Below, piece after piece: positions 8,892 to 17,109 of a stretch of DNA of 42,444 nucleotides (positions are counted from its first letter, which is position 1; the number at the start of each line of letters is the position of its first letter). The notes below the pieces were generated by a model. It was not told where the DNA came from. It did no database searches and saw only the letters and a program-made list of their open reading frames with translations. A program made the translations under genes and the position numbers. Location of the stretch: NCBI GenBank assembly GCA_947629765.1, contig CANREW010000010.1, positions 1-42,444 on the forward strand. The letters are read 5' to 3'. Source of the DNA: an uncultured Clostridia bacterium. GTDB lineage: Bacteria; Bacillota; Clostridia; TANB77; CAG-508.

Positions 8892-9416
8892 ATGGCTAAA
8901 AATAGAAAATTAGGAAGAACAACATCTCAAAGATTAGCAATGCTTAAAACTCAAACAACAGACTTAATTCTTAATGGAAAAATTAAAACAACAGAAGCTA
9001 GAGCAAAAGAGGTAAAAGCAATAGCTGATAGTATAATAGCACTTGCTATAAAAGAAAAAGACAACTTCGAAGAAACAGAAGTAAAAGTTGTTAGAGCTAA
9101 ATTAGATAGCAAAGGAAAGAAAGTTACAGAAGTTGCAAAAAGTAAAAATGGCAAAGAATATCTAAAAGTTGTTAAAGAAGAAGTTACAGAAAAAAGACAA
9201 AAAGATATGCCATCAAGATTAAATGCAAGAAGAAAAATAATGACTAAAATAAATAAAGTAAAAGATAGTGAAGGTAAAAATGTTGACTTACCATCAAAAC
9301 TATTTAATGAAATAGCTCCAAAATATGCAGATAGAGTTGGTGGATATACAAGAATCACAAAACTTGGTAAAAGAAGAGGAGATTCAGCAGAAGTAGTTTT
9401 ACTAGAATTATTATAA
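8892..9416 (+). CDS. rplQ: 50S ribosomal protein L17 with an internal insertion
   Basis: L17 lies near the peptide exit tunnel of the large subunit. The N-terminus ([26 protein letters not shown]) and C-terminus ([30 protein letters not shown]) are typical. At 174 residues it is about 45-60 longer than most L17 proteins; the extra residues form a Lys/Glu-rich, probably extended segment at roughly residues 55-110. The start ATG 8892 is chosen for AAAGGAGAGG (8875-8884) and the conserved N-terminus. Last gene of the alpha operon; a terminator follows. Confidence 0.95.
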   Translation: MAKNRKLGRTTSQRLAMLKTQTTDLILNGKIKTTEARAKEVKAIADSIIALAIKEKDNFEETEVKVVRAKLDSKGKKVTEVAKSKNGKEYLKVVKEEVTEKRQKDMPSRLNARRKIMTKINKVKDSEGKNVDLPSKLFNEIAPKYADRVGGYTRITKLGKRRGDSAEVVLLELL

Positions 9417-9423
9417 TATTAAT

Positions 9424-9460
9424 AAAAAAAGCCTGTGTTCCTAGAATATAGGTTTTTTTA
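9424..9460 (+). terminator. Rho-independent terminator after rplQ
   Basis: AAAAAAA and CCT on the left pair with AGG and TTTTTTT on the right; a short CCTA/TAGG stem is an alternative. A T-run ends it, eight bases after the rplQ stop. Confidence 0.6.
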
Positions 9461-9488
9461 TTTTAAAATATTGAAAAACAATATCAAA

Positions 9489-9540
9489 AAACACATATCA
9501 GAAGTTATCATTAAAACTTAAGATATGTGTTTATTTTTTT
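9489..9540. terminator. Bidirectional terminator, overlapping the end of the XRE gene
   Basis: AAACACATATC (9489-9499) and GATATGTGTTT (9522-9532) form an 11-base perfect stem with a T-tract at 9534-9540 and an A-tract on the other side. It can stop transcription from both the rplQ side and the minus-strand XRE gene, whose stop codon lies within it. Confidence 0.75.
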
Positions 9541-9745
9541 GATTAGGTACTTCGGTAAGCCCAACTATATAATCTATAGAGGTATTGTAATATTTAGCTA
9601 AAGTTATTAAATGCGGAACAGTAATAGTTCTATTTCCTTTTTCATATTCAGAATAATATTGCTGTGAAATTCCTAAGATACTTGCAATGTCCTTTTGACA
9701 TTTGTCGTGATCCTCTCTTAGGTCCTTTAATCTTTTAAATTTCAT
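9518..9745 (-). CDS. XRE-family helix-turn-helix regulator 1
   Basis: A 75-residue protein that is almost entirely one Cro/C1-type helix-turn-helix domain: KDLREDHDKCQKDIASILGISQQYYSEYEKG, followed by the conserved PHLITLAKYYNTSIDYIVGLT. GGGGGAG lies just upstream of its ATG on the minus strand. It faces away from the FxLYD gene at 10006 across a 260-base divergent region, so control of the pilin-like module is a reasonable inference. A similar gene (40285-40524) sits in front of the second module. Confidence 0.9.
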   Translation of the reverse strand: MKFKRLKDLREDHDKCQKDIASILGISQQYYSEYEKGNRTITVPHLITLAKYYNTSIDYIVGLTEVPNQKNKHIS

Positions 9746-9790
9746 ATAACTCCCCCAAGTTATGAATTCTAGAACAAAAATCTAGTTAAA

Positions 9791-9849
9791 TTTTGATATT
9801 AGATTTATAACATCTTGATTTTAACAAAAAATACAATAAAATATCAAAA
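9791..9849. promoter_or_regulatory. Inverted repeat in the divergent XRE/FxLYD region
   Basis: TTTTGATATT (9791-9800) and AATATCAAAA (9840-9849) are perfect 10-base inverted copies 39 bases apart. It is a possible operator for the XRE protein, though AT-rich sequence makes chance pairing likely. The rest of 9746-10005 is very AT-rich and holds no gene. Confidence 0.3.
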
Positions 9850-9925
9850 ATACATAAAAAATCGTGTAAATATTACAAAATTATTACAATAATATTACTG
9901 TTAAGTTAAGTTTTTATCAAGTTAA

Positions 9926-9954
9926 TTGACAAATAGGTTTAAAACATTTAAAAT
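9926..9954 (+). promoter_or_regulatory. Sigma-A promoter for the FxLYD/prepilin module 1
   Basis: TTGACA (9926-9931) and TAAAAT (9949-9954) with a 17-base spacer, 52 bases before the start codon at 10006. Confidence 0.75.
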
Positions 9955-10005
9955 GAAATTATATACACAATAAATTATGTAAGAAAGAGAAAGAGAGGAA
10001 AACCA

Positions 10006-10470
10006 ATGAAAGATTCAGAGAAAAAAATGATAATAATATTAATTATTGTCGCGGTAGTAATAATAGGAGGAATAACCCTATTAACAAGAAACAAAAGAGG
10101 AAATGGAAATCAAGCAGGAGAAAATGAAACAAATACACCAGAAGAAGAATTTGTAAACGTTCTAGACGATGGAACAAAACTAAATACAAGTGAGAAACTA
10201 CATAATACAAAAGTAGTAGATGGACTAGAAATAAGTGACTTACAATTAACAGAGAGAGAAAATGAAACAGTATTATTAGGAACAGTAAAAAATACAACAG
10301 GAACAGTACAAACAGCAGTATTAAAGATAACACTAATAGATAAGGAAGGAAAAGAAATAAAGACATTAACAGCATATGTAGAAGGAGTAAAACCAGGAGA
10401 GAGTACAGAATTAAATGTAAGTACAACACTAGACTATGCAAATGCATATGATTTTAAAGTAAGTAAATAA
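10006..10470 (+). CDS. Membrane-anchored FxLYD-domain protein, copy 1
   Basis: A 154-residue protein with one N-terminal membrane segment (residues about 8-26), a polar linker rich in Asn, Gly and Glu, and an extracellular beta domain from about residue 60. The pattern LLGTVKNTTGTVQ, then ITLIDKEGKEI and VKPGESTELNV, fits the FxLYD family. No lipobox cysteine. RBS: GAGAGGAAAA. A copy differing at roughly ten residues is at 41889-42353, and the 3' flanking 90 bases are also nearly identical. It is probably co-transcribed with the prepilin-like gene that follows. The function is unknown; a surface role is inferred. Confidence 0.85.
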   Translation: MKDSEKKMIIILIIVAVVIIGGITLLTRNKRGNGNQAGENETNTPEEEFVNVLDDGTKLNTSEKLHNTKVVDGLEISDLQLTERENETVLLGTVKNTTGTVQTAVLKITLIDKEGKEIKTLTAYVEGVKPGESTELNVSTTLDYANAYDFKVSK

Positions 10471-10562
10471 AGTAAAAAATTACACATTTATTAACTCTTA
10501 TTTAACTTTTAAATTAAAATAATAAATAAATAAAAAAAGAAAGATAAAAAACGAAAGAAGGG
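10471..10562. repeat. Spacer duplicated at 42354-42444
   Basis: The noncoding bases after FxLYD copy 1 match those after copy 2 with essentially one difference (ACA against ACT near the start). Noncoding identity this high points to recent duplication or gene conversion. Confidence 0.9.
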
Positions 10563-10573
10563 AAAAGAGAAAT

Positions 10574-13067
10574 ATGCTTATGAGGAAAGAAAAAGGAATA
10601 ACCTTAATTGCATTAATAATAACGATAATAATACTAATAATTCTTTCAGCAGTAACAATAAATAGTATAGTAGGAGAAGACAGTTTAATAAATATGGCAA
10701 CAGAAGCATTGGTAAGAACACAGATAGCAGAATATCAAGAAGAGCTAGATCAAATAGGAATGATGACAACGGCAGACAATGTGTTTAATAAGCTAACAGA
10801 AAAAGAATACTTAGAAGAATTTAAAAAGAAGGTAGAAGAATCAGAAGTATTCAAAGATAAAAAGTCAGCAGAGATAATGGAAGAAGAAGGGGAAAAAGTA
10901 AAACTAAGGATAGTAACAAAAGAAGGATATGTATTTGATGTAACAGATAAAGAGAGAAAATATGTAGGAAAGATAGGAGATACAGGATTTGAGCCATTAC
11001 CAGAGATAAAAGAAGGAAGTATAACAATAAAGGTAGAGACAGATGCAACAGAAGAAGGAACATGGACAAAAGGTCCAGTACACGCAACAATAGAAGTATC
11101 AAAAGAATTAGAAGGATTAACAATACAATATACGAAAGATGCAAAAGCACAAAAAGGATGGACAAACTATACAACAGGAGAAAAAATAGAAATCACAACA
11201 AATGGAGTAATAATTGCGAGAGTAAAAAATAACATAGGAGATGTATCAACATATACAGCAACAGAGACAATAGACAATATAGACACAATAGAACCAGAAA
11301 CACCAACAGAAGTAGAAGTAACAAAAGCAACAACAAATAGTATAACAGTAACAGCAAAAGCAAAAGATAAAGCAGAAATACCAGAAACAAAACCAGGAGA
11401 GCAAAGTGGAATAAAAGAAATAATATTTAATATAACAGGAACAGTAAATGGAGAACAATACTCAAAAGAAATAACAAAAGAAATAAAAGATGCAGAAAAG
11501 ACAGCAGAAATACAAGAAGAATGTATATTCACAGAATTAAAACAAAACCAAAACTATACAATAACAGTAAAAGCAGTAGATAAAGCAGGAAATGAAAGTA
11601 AATTAGCTACAACAAATAAAGAAACAAACACAGTACCAGGAGAGAGCACAGAAAAGAATGGCTCAATAAAATTCACATATGACCCACAACTAGGAGATGG
11701 AGAGTGGACAAATAAGGCAGTAAAAGTAACAATAACATCAACAGCTACTGATGGAGAAACATATACAATTGAGTATATAAAGGGAACGCCGACAGGAAAC
11801 AATGATAAATGGGAACCATATAATAATACTCCAATAGAAATGACAAGCAACGGAACAATAACAGCGAGACTAAAAGATAGTCAAGGACAAACAGGAGCAA
11901 CAGCAACAGGGACAGTAAGTAATATAGATACAAATCCACCAAGTGAACCAGATATAACAATACAAGGGACACAAAAAGAAGGAGTAGCAGACACATATAC
12001 AACAGAAATAAAAGTAACGATAACACCAGGAACAGATAAAGTAAACGAATCAGGAGTAAAAGAAACGACGTACAGTGTAACAGGACAAAATCAAGCATCA
12101 TTACCAAGTGGAACAATACAGGGAATTGACACAAAAGAAGTAACACTAAAGGAGGACGGAACATATACAATAACAGCACAAACAACAGATAATGCAGGAA
12201 ATATAAGCGTTGCGAATAAGGTAACATTTACAATAAATACAATAAAATTTGGAGATATAGTGACTTACGGAGATTACGTTAATTATCCAGTAGACATAGA
12301 TGGAGTTACAAACGATAATGATTGGAAGATATTTTACAAAAATAGCGATGAAAGAGTATTTATTATAGCAGACGACTATGTACAAAATACGTATAGTAAA
12401 ACAGCAAGAAATTTAGCGAAATTGAATGATACTAGTAATACATATTGTTCGTATTGGAGCACTAGACCGGTCTATCGTAGTAATTGGACAACCCATTCAG
12501 AATTGTTTATGGCAACAGGGTTTATTTTGAATGATAGTTGGATGGCAGGACGATGTGTAAGCAATTTGCTAGACACAGACAACTGGACATCTTTCCTAGA
12601 TAATTCAAATGGAGAAGGAATCGGACAGTATGCAATAGGAGGACCAACACTAGAAATGTGGTGTGAAAGCTGGAATCTTGCCGTGAGTTCATCGACTAAA
12701 TTTAAGAAATTATATGCAAAAGATACAGCTAACTATGGGTACTATGTATCGTCAGATTCCGAAACAAAAAAAACTACTCTATATATGAATGGTACGACTT
12801 CCGCTTTATCGGAAACGGAATTGAACGAATTAGGACAAAAGTTCGGTATGTACTTCCCTCATATTCAAGATTTGAGTGGTTGCCGCCGGCTACTGGTTAG
12901 CGTCCCCTTCCGCTCGCAATAGCAACTATTTAGCGTGTGTCCTCTATGATGGCAATCTTACTGCACTCACAGAAGATACCCTTGTGCTCACCCTTCGTCC
13001 CGTAGTTTGTCTAAATTCTGATGTATCAGCGACCAAAGAAGGAGATGTATGGCAATTAAGTAAATAA
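10574..13067 (+). CDS. Large prepilin-like protein with Ig-like repeats and DUF6273-like C-terminus, one CGG frameshift
   Basis: The 830-residue product starts with a type III-like/prepilin signal, KEKG then ITLIALIITIIILIIL (cleavage expected after Gly), lacking the usual Glu at +5. A short coiled region follows, then at least three Ig-like/fibronectin-like Thr-rich repeats (about residues 150-560, with recurring TVSNIDTxPP and DKAGN motifs), then a DUF6273-like domain ending in LRPVVCLNSDVSAT. The plain frame ends at 12922; reading CGGC at 12887-12890 as Gly772 gives GYWLASPSAR, which matches the paralogue at 40664-41792 residue for residue, and continues to 13067. Probably a surface-exposed pilus-associated adhesin; the ligand is unknown. 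Confidence 0.85.
12887..12890 (+). other. CGG +1 recoding site in the large prepilin gene
   Basis: CGC CGG CTA in the plain frame reaches TAG at 12920. CGC-(CGGC)-TAC gives C-R-G-Y-W-L-A-S-P; the paralogue has C-S-S-Y-L-L-A-S-P, so CGGC counts as one residue. Product residue 772. Confidence 0.92.
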
Positions 13068-13175
13068 GCAAGAAATTTAAATCAATAGCTGTAATTCGGA
13101 CACAATTAACATAAAAACAGTATCTAACAAAACTATAAAATTTACTTGATTAAATATTAAAGAGGCACAAAAACT

Positions 13176-13220
13176 AAACTCCTTTCATACAATAGTAGCA
13201 AGTATGAAAGGAGTTTTTTT
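13176..13220 (+). terminator. Strong terminator before the peroxiredoxin gene
   Basis: AACTCCTTTCATAC (13177-13190) pairs perfectly with GTATGAAAGGAGTT (13202-13215), with an 11-base loop and a T-run through 13220. The right arm contains AAAGGAG, which is also the Shine-Dalgarno of the peroxiredoxin gene starting at 13224, so the hairpin would hide that site. The rest of 13068-13175 shows nothing else. Confidence 0.9.
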
Positions 13221-13223
13221 ATA

Positions 13224-13924
13224 ATGAATTATGAAATAATGATGAATGGTAATGTAAAGATTCGGAGAAATGGCACCAGAGATAGATGCTATGTCCACAA
13301 TGGGAAATATAAACCTAAACAATTATAAAGGCAAATGGGTAGTGCTTTTTTCACACCCTCGGCGATTTCACACCAGTTTGTACAACAGAAATAATAGCGT
13401 TTGCTAAAGCTAATACATATTTTGAAAATCTAAATACTTGTTTAATAGGTTTGAGTGTAGACAGTAACGCTTCACACCTTGCTTGGTTATATGACATATA
13501 TTTAAAAACAGGGATAAAAGTTCCATTTCCAATAATAGCAGATTTAAGTGGAGTGGTTGCAAGAAAGTATGGAATGATAGCTAATGATATGAGCACAACT
13601 GAAACTGTTAGAAATGTATTTATAATAGACGATAAAGGGATAGTTAGAGCGATATTTGTATATCCAATGAATGTCGGAAGATGTATTCCAGAAATACTTA
13701 GAACTGTTGAAGCATTGCAAACAGTAGATAAATGTAAAGGTTCGACCCCTGCAAATTGGGTACAAGGGAATCCCATAATTCAAAGCTCTCCACAAACTTA
13801 CGATGAGCTTATAAAAAGAGTAGAAGAGATAGAAGAAAATAGAAATGGAATGAGCTGGTATTTAAGCTTTAAAAATAATTGCATAACAGAAGATAAAGAA
13901 TGTTCAAAAAAAGATAAATCATAA
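13224..13924 (+). CDS. Peroxiredoxin (AhpC/TSA, Prx6-like), two CGG frameshifts
   Basis: Peroxiredoxins reduce peroxides through a peroxidatic cysteine. With CGGA (13263-13266) read as Gly13 and CGGC (13360-13363) read as Gly45, the product is 232 residues: VKIGEMAPEI, then LFSHPGDFTPVCTTE with the catalytic Cys51, and a Prx6-type C-terminal arm (ANWVQGNPI, MSWYLSF). HPGDFTPVCTTE is one of the most conserved motifs of the family, so the Gly at the second site is not in doubt. In the plain frame translation stops near 13326 after about 34 codons. Both shifts precede the active site. The Shine-Dalgarno is part of the upstream terminator stem. A role in oxidative defence fits the flavodiiron gene nearby. 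Confidence 0.93.
13263..13266 (+). other. CGG +1 recoding site 1 in peroxiredoxin
   Basis: AAG ATT CGG AGA leads to a stop near 13326. ATT-(CGGA)-GAA gives K-I-G-E-M-A-P, the standard N-terminal motif. Residue 13. Confidence 0.92.
13360..13363 (+). other. CGG +1 recoding site 2 in peroxiredoxin
   Basis: CAC CCT CGG CGA in the preceding frame. CCT-(CGGC)-GAT gives H-P-G-D-F-T-P-V-C, an invariant family motif. Residue 45. Confidence 0.95.
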
Positions 13925-14006
13925 AAAATGTAAAAAAATGTCAACTAATTGGACTTCTCTTAATATAATATATTAGGCTAGCTTGATAAAGAGGAGTTGA
14001 ATAATA

Positions 14007-14285
14007 ATGATAGAAGAAATGAAGATAAAATATGATTGCGAAGAAATGGAACAATGTTATGCACCAAAATGTAAAAAATGCTATTGTATTGAAATAGTTA
14101 TTGCAATACTTGCCGCTTTATTTGTAGGAATAATCGGAGTAATAATTGGAGCAGCATTAAGCACTACAATACTTGCAGCATTAGCAGCAGTTATAGTTCT
14201 TGCAATAGTATTATTTGTATTATTAGTTCTTAGCATAATTATTGCAATATGTTGTAATAACAAAAACAAAAAGAAATGTAGATAG
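14007..14285 (+). CDS. Small cysteine-rich membrane protein
   Basis: A 92-residue protein I do not recognise. Its N-terminus is cytoplasmic-looking and Cys-rich (Cys at about residues 11, 17, 22, 25 and 27, including CKKCYC), followed by two long hydrophobic segments (about residues 28-55 and 58-84) and a tail with CCNNKNKKKC. A GGAGTTG ribosome binding site precedes the ATG. It lies between peroxiredoxin and a flavodiiron protein, so a link to redox or metal handling is possible but only inferred. A clear terminator follows. Confidence 0.75.
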   Translation: MIEEMKIKYDCEEMEQCYAPKCKKCYCIEIVIAILAALFVGIIGVIIGAALSTTILAALAAVIVLAIVLFVLLVLSIIIAICCNNKNKKKCR

Positions 14286-14301
14286 CTCTAGAATATAGAC
14301 A

Positions 14302-14330
14302 GGCAGAGACAAAAAATCTCTGCCTTTTTT
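14302..14330 (+). terminator. Rho-independent terminator
   Basis: GGCAGAGA (14302-14309) pairs with TCTCTGCC (14317-14324), followed by TTTTTT. It ends the small membrane protein gene. Confidence 0.92.
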
Positions 14331-14376
14331 GAATTTAAAAAAGTTAATAAAAATTGTTTTAAAAAATATCAATATA

Positions 14377-14385
14377 TGCTATAAT
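14377..14385 (+). promoter_or_regulatory. Extended -10 promoter for the flavodiiron gene
   Basis: TGCTATAAT (14377-14385) is a TGN-extended -10. The nearest -35-like TTGTTT (14354-14359) is 20 bases away, so the extended -10 probably matters most. The start codon is 27 bases downstream. Confidence 0.65.
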
Positions 14386-14411
14386 AAATAAAAAATGGAA
14401 AGGAAAAAATT

Positions 14412-15581
14412 ATGATTAAAGATACAAAAATTTCAGAAGATATAATTTATATAGGAGCAGACGATAAAACAATAGATTTGTTTGAAAGTCAATATGTAGT
14501 TCCAAATGGAATATCATATAATTCATACTTAATAAAAGACGAAAAAATAGTTATTATGGACACAATAGATAAAAGAAAAACAGATGAATGGTTAGAAAAT
14601 CTAGAAAAAGCATTAGAAGGTAAAAAGCCAGATTATCTAGTAATATCACACTTAGAGCCAGATCATGCGTACAATATAGAGCTTATAGCTAAAAAATACC
14701 CAGATATGAAACTAATTGGAAATGAAAAAACTTTTGCGTTTATTCCACAATTTTTTGACATTCCAAATTTAAATGAAAGAAAAGTTTCAGTAAAAGAAGG
14801 AGAAGAAATAAATATTGGAAAACACACTTTACAATTCTTTATGGCACCTATGGTACATTGGCCAGAAGTAATGGTAACGTATGAAAAATACGAAAAGATA
14901 TTATTTTCAGCAGATGGTTTTGGAAAATTTGGAGCACTTGATACTGACGAAGATTGGGACTGTGAGGCAAGAAGATATTATTTCAATATTGTTGGAAAAT
15001 ATGGTATTCAAGTTCAAAGTCTATTAAAAAAGGCAAGTACATTAGATATTAAAATGATTTGCCCACTACATGGTCCTATACTAAAAGAAAATTTAGAGCA
15101 TTATATAAATAAATATGATCTATGGAGCAGTTATAGGGCAGAAGATGATGGAGTATTTATTGCATACGCATCTATACATGGCAATACAAAAGAGGCAGCA
15201 GAAGAATTTGCAAAAATGCTAGAAGAAAAAGGAGCAAAGAAGGTAGTTCTATCAGACCTAGCAAGATGCGATATGGCAGAAGCAATAGAAGATGCATTTA
15301 GATATGACAAAATTATACTAGCTTCATCTAGCTATAATTTTGAAGTATTTCCACCAATGGATCAATTCTTACGTCATTTAAAAGGAAAAAATTATCAAAA
15401 TCGTAAAGCAGGAATTATCGAAAATGGAACATGGGCACCAAGTGCAGGAAAATGTATAAGAGAAATAATTGAAAGTATGAAAGATATAGAAATATGTGAG
15501 CCAACAGTAACAATAAGATCAAGATTAAATGAAAATACAAGAAAAGACCTTGAAACTTTAGCAGAAAATATTCTTAAATAA
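14412..15581 (+). CDS. Flavodiiron protein (oxygen/NO reductase)
   Basis: Flavodiiron proteins reduce O2 to water, or NO to N2O, in anaerobes. The 389-residue product has the two-domain minimal form. The metallo-beta-lactamase-like domain has the diiron ligands in HLEPDH (H80, E82, D84, H85), a His in MVHWPE near 149, an Asp in SADGFG near 168 and a His in PLHGP near 226. The flavodoxin-like domain starts near residue 250 with IAYASIHGNTKEAAEEFA. No fused rubredoxin is present, so a separate electron donor is needed. It is monocistronic, between its own promoter and terminator. Confidence 0.95.
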   Translation: MIKDTKISEDIIYIGADDKTIDLFESQYVVPNGISYNSYLIKDEKIVIMDTIDKRKTDEWLENLEKALEGKKPDYLVISHLEPDHAYNIELIAKKYPDMKLIGNEKTFAFIPQFFDIPNLNERKVSVKEGEEINIGKHTLQFFMAPMVHWPEVMVTYEKYEKILFSADGFGKFGALDTDEDWDCEARRYYFNIVGKYGIQVQSLLKKASTLDIKMICPLHGPILKENLEHYINKYDLWSSYRAEDDGVFIAYASIHGNTKEAAEEFAKMLEEKGAKKVVLSDLARCDMAEAIEDAFRYDKIILASSSYNFEVFPPMDQFLRHLKGKNYQNRKAGIIENGTWAPSAGKCIREIIESMKDIEICEPTVTIRSRLNENTRKDLETLAENILK

Positions 15582-15594
15582 AATAATTAAAAAA

Positions 15595-15623
15595 CTAGGC
15601 AGGGGTACAAACCCTGCCTTTAT
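15595..15623 (+). terminator. Rho-independent terminator after the flavodiiron gene
   Basis: AGGCAGGG (15597-15604) pairs with CCCTGCCT (15612-15619), followed by a short T-run. Confidence 0.85.
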
Positions 15624-15685
15624 GTATATAAAAGCAAAATTTATACTCCTACCATGAGTTTAATTATTCACTAGCTATAAAAAAC

Positions 15686-15892
15686 TTATTTACCTATCAT
15701 TTGGTTTTCAGCTTTTTGTATTAATTTTCTAACCATATTACCACCGATTTTTCCAGCATCTCTTGAAGAGATATCACCGTTGTAACCGTTTTTTAAATTA
15801 ACACCAACTTCACTAGCTACTTCATATTTGAACTTATCTAAAGCGTCCATAGCTTCTGGAACTACTTTTCTACTATTGTTTGATGTTGCCAT
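15686..15892 (-). CDS. Alpha/beta-type small acid-soluble spore protein
   Basis: SASPs coat and protect DNA in dormant spores and are degraded by the Gpr protease at germination. The 68-residue product has the two family signatures: KFKYEVASEVGV, around the Gpr cleavage site, and DISSRDAGKIGGNMVRKLI near the C-terminus. AGGAGGTG lies upstream of the ATG on the minus strand. This is direct evidence that the organism forms endospores. Sigma-G control is expected for the family, but I could not identify a convincing sigma-G promoter. Confidence 0.95.
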   Translation of the reverse strand: MATSNNSRKVVPEAMDALDKFKYEVASEVGVNLKNGYNGDISSRDAGKIGGNMVRKLIQKAENQMIGK

Positions 15893-16197
15893 TACCTAAT
15901 TCACCTCCTAGGAAAGTTAATATTTTAGTAAATATTGAAAAACAAAGATATGAACTTTTGATTTTCAATATTTAGAATGTACAAAAAAATAATTATTAAA
16001 CAAGAAATTTTTGTCAAATCAACGAAAAAATGTTGCGGAAAAAATAATTTACACAAATATTACAAAAGTATTACAACAAATTAACAAATTATTTACAAAA
16101 TCGATAATTTATTGTATATTGCAATGAATTGTTGTATAATAAATCATAAGATATAATATTCTGCCGAAAAATCAGAATATATAAGGAGGAAAAACTT
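15893..16197. other. 305-base divergent spacer between SASP and the Tad-like locus
   Basis: No gene is seen. It contains the SASP ribosome binding site, a perfect 13-base inverted repeat TAAATATTGAAAA (15929-15941)/TTTTCAATATTTA (15962-15974), the promoter at 16112-16140, and a leader hairpin ATATTCTG/CAGAATAT (16157-16164 and 16173-16180) just before the AAGGAGGA of the cpaB-like gene. Confidence 0.7.
16112..16140 (+). promoter_or_regulatory. Sigma-A-like promoter of the Tad-like pilus locus
   Basis: TTGTAT (16112-16117) and TATAAT (16135-16140) with a 17-base spacer, 57 bases before the first gene of the locus. Confidence 0.75.
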
Positions 16198-17082
16198 ATG
16201 GCTATGAATCCAATGCAAAAAAAAGCAAGAACATCATTTTTATTAGGAATATTTTTAACTTTAATAATTTGTGGACTAGTAATAGTATTCCTTATTTTTC
16301 AATTAATGCAAGCTAAAAAAGAACAAGAATCAGTAGTATACAAACCAGTATATGTATTATCACAAGATCTACAATCTGGTGACTATATCGGAACATCATA
16401 CAAAAAAGTAGATATAGATAGTGCAGGAGTTCCTACAAATGCTATTACAGATTTAAGCTATTTAACTGATAAAACAATAGCAAAAGTTAACTTAGGAAGA
16501 GGAACAATTCTTACGACTGATTTAATATATGAAGATGGAATAGAAGAAACTTCGGATATAAGAGTTCAAGAATATAATATGGTAATATTACCTAGCCAAT
16601 TGGAACCAGGAAGTTATGTAGATATTAGATTAAGACTTCCATCTGGAGAAGATTTTATAGTAATTTCTAAAAAATACATACAAGATACAGATGCAAATAC
16701 AATATGGATAAAAGTTTCAGAAGATGAAATATTATCAATGAGTAATGCCATAGTTGAAGCATACAGAATGAACGGATCATTATTATATGCAACAACATAT
16801 TCCGATGCAGGAATTCAAAATGCCGCATCTCCTACATACGTAGCAAGTAGTGATGTTGTACAACTTATGAATTCAGATCCTAATATAACAAATGTGGCAA
16901 AAGCAGCTTTAGCAGAAAGATATGCTAATTTACAAGCACAAAGACAAACAATAGTCAATGCACTAAACGGATTTAATGAAGATGGACTTACAAATGTACA
17001 ACAAAAAGTTGAAATTGAAATTGAAGAACAACAAACAGCAAGACAACAATATATAGATGGAATGACAGTACCAGCACAATAG
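16198..17082 (+). CDS. CpaB/RcpC-like SAF-domain pilus assembly protein
   Basis: CpaB-type proteins work at the periplasmic or outer face of Tad (Flp) pilus machines. The 294-residue product has an N-terminal membrane segment (about residues 14-37) and then a SAF-like segment (PVYVLSQDLQSGDYIG, VNLGRGTILTTDLIY), followed by a domain with MVILPSQLEPGSYVDIRLRLPSGEDF, matching the RcpC/CpaB architecture. The C-terminus is Gln/Glu-rich and probably helical. It opens a co-directional run of twelve genes. I assign the family with fair confidence; the symbol is left blank because the system is divergent. Confidence 0.8.
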   Translation: MAMNPMQKKARTSFLLGIFLTLIICGLVIVFLIFQLMQAKKEQESVVYKPVYVLSQDLQSGDYIGTSYKKVDIDSAGVPTNAITDLSYLTDKTIAKVNLGRGTILTTDLIYEDGIEETSDIRVQEYNMVILPSQLEPGSYVDIRLRLPSGEDFIVISKKYIQDTDANTIWIKVSEDEILSMSNAIVEAYRMNGSLLYATTYSDAGIQNAASPTYVASSDVVQLMNSDPNITNVAKAALAERYANLQAQRQTIVNALNGFNEDGLTNVQQKVEIEIEEQQTARQQYIDGMTVPAQ

Positions 17083-17109
17083 AATTAATAGAAAGGACAG
17101 GTTGCACCA

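Noticed and set aside
10043-10447. Long antisense open frame opposite the FxLYD gene (and its copy at 41926-42330), rich in Leu.
   Set aside because: It mirrors a coding strand poor in stop complements, has no ribosome binding site, and the Leu-rich composition is typical of a shadow frame in AT-rich DNA.
11640-12240. Thr-rich repetitive stretch considered as a DNA tandem repeat.
   Set aside because: The similarity is at protein level (Ig-like domains); the DNA units are diverged and not a simple tandem array.
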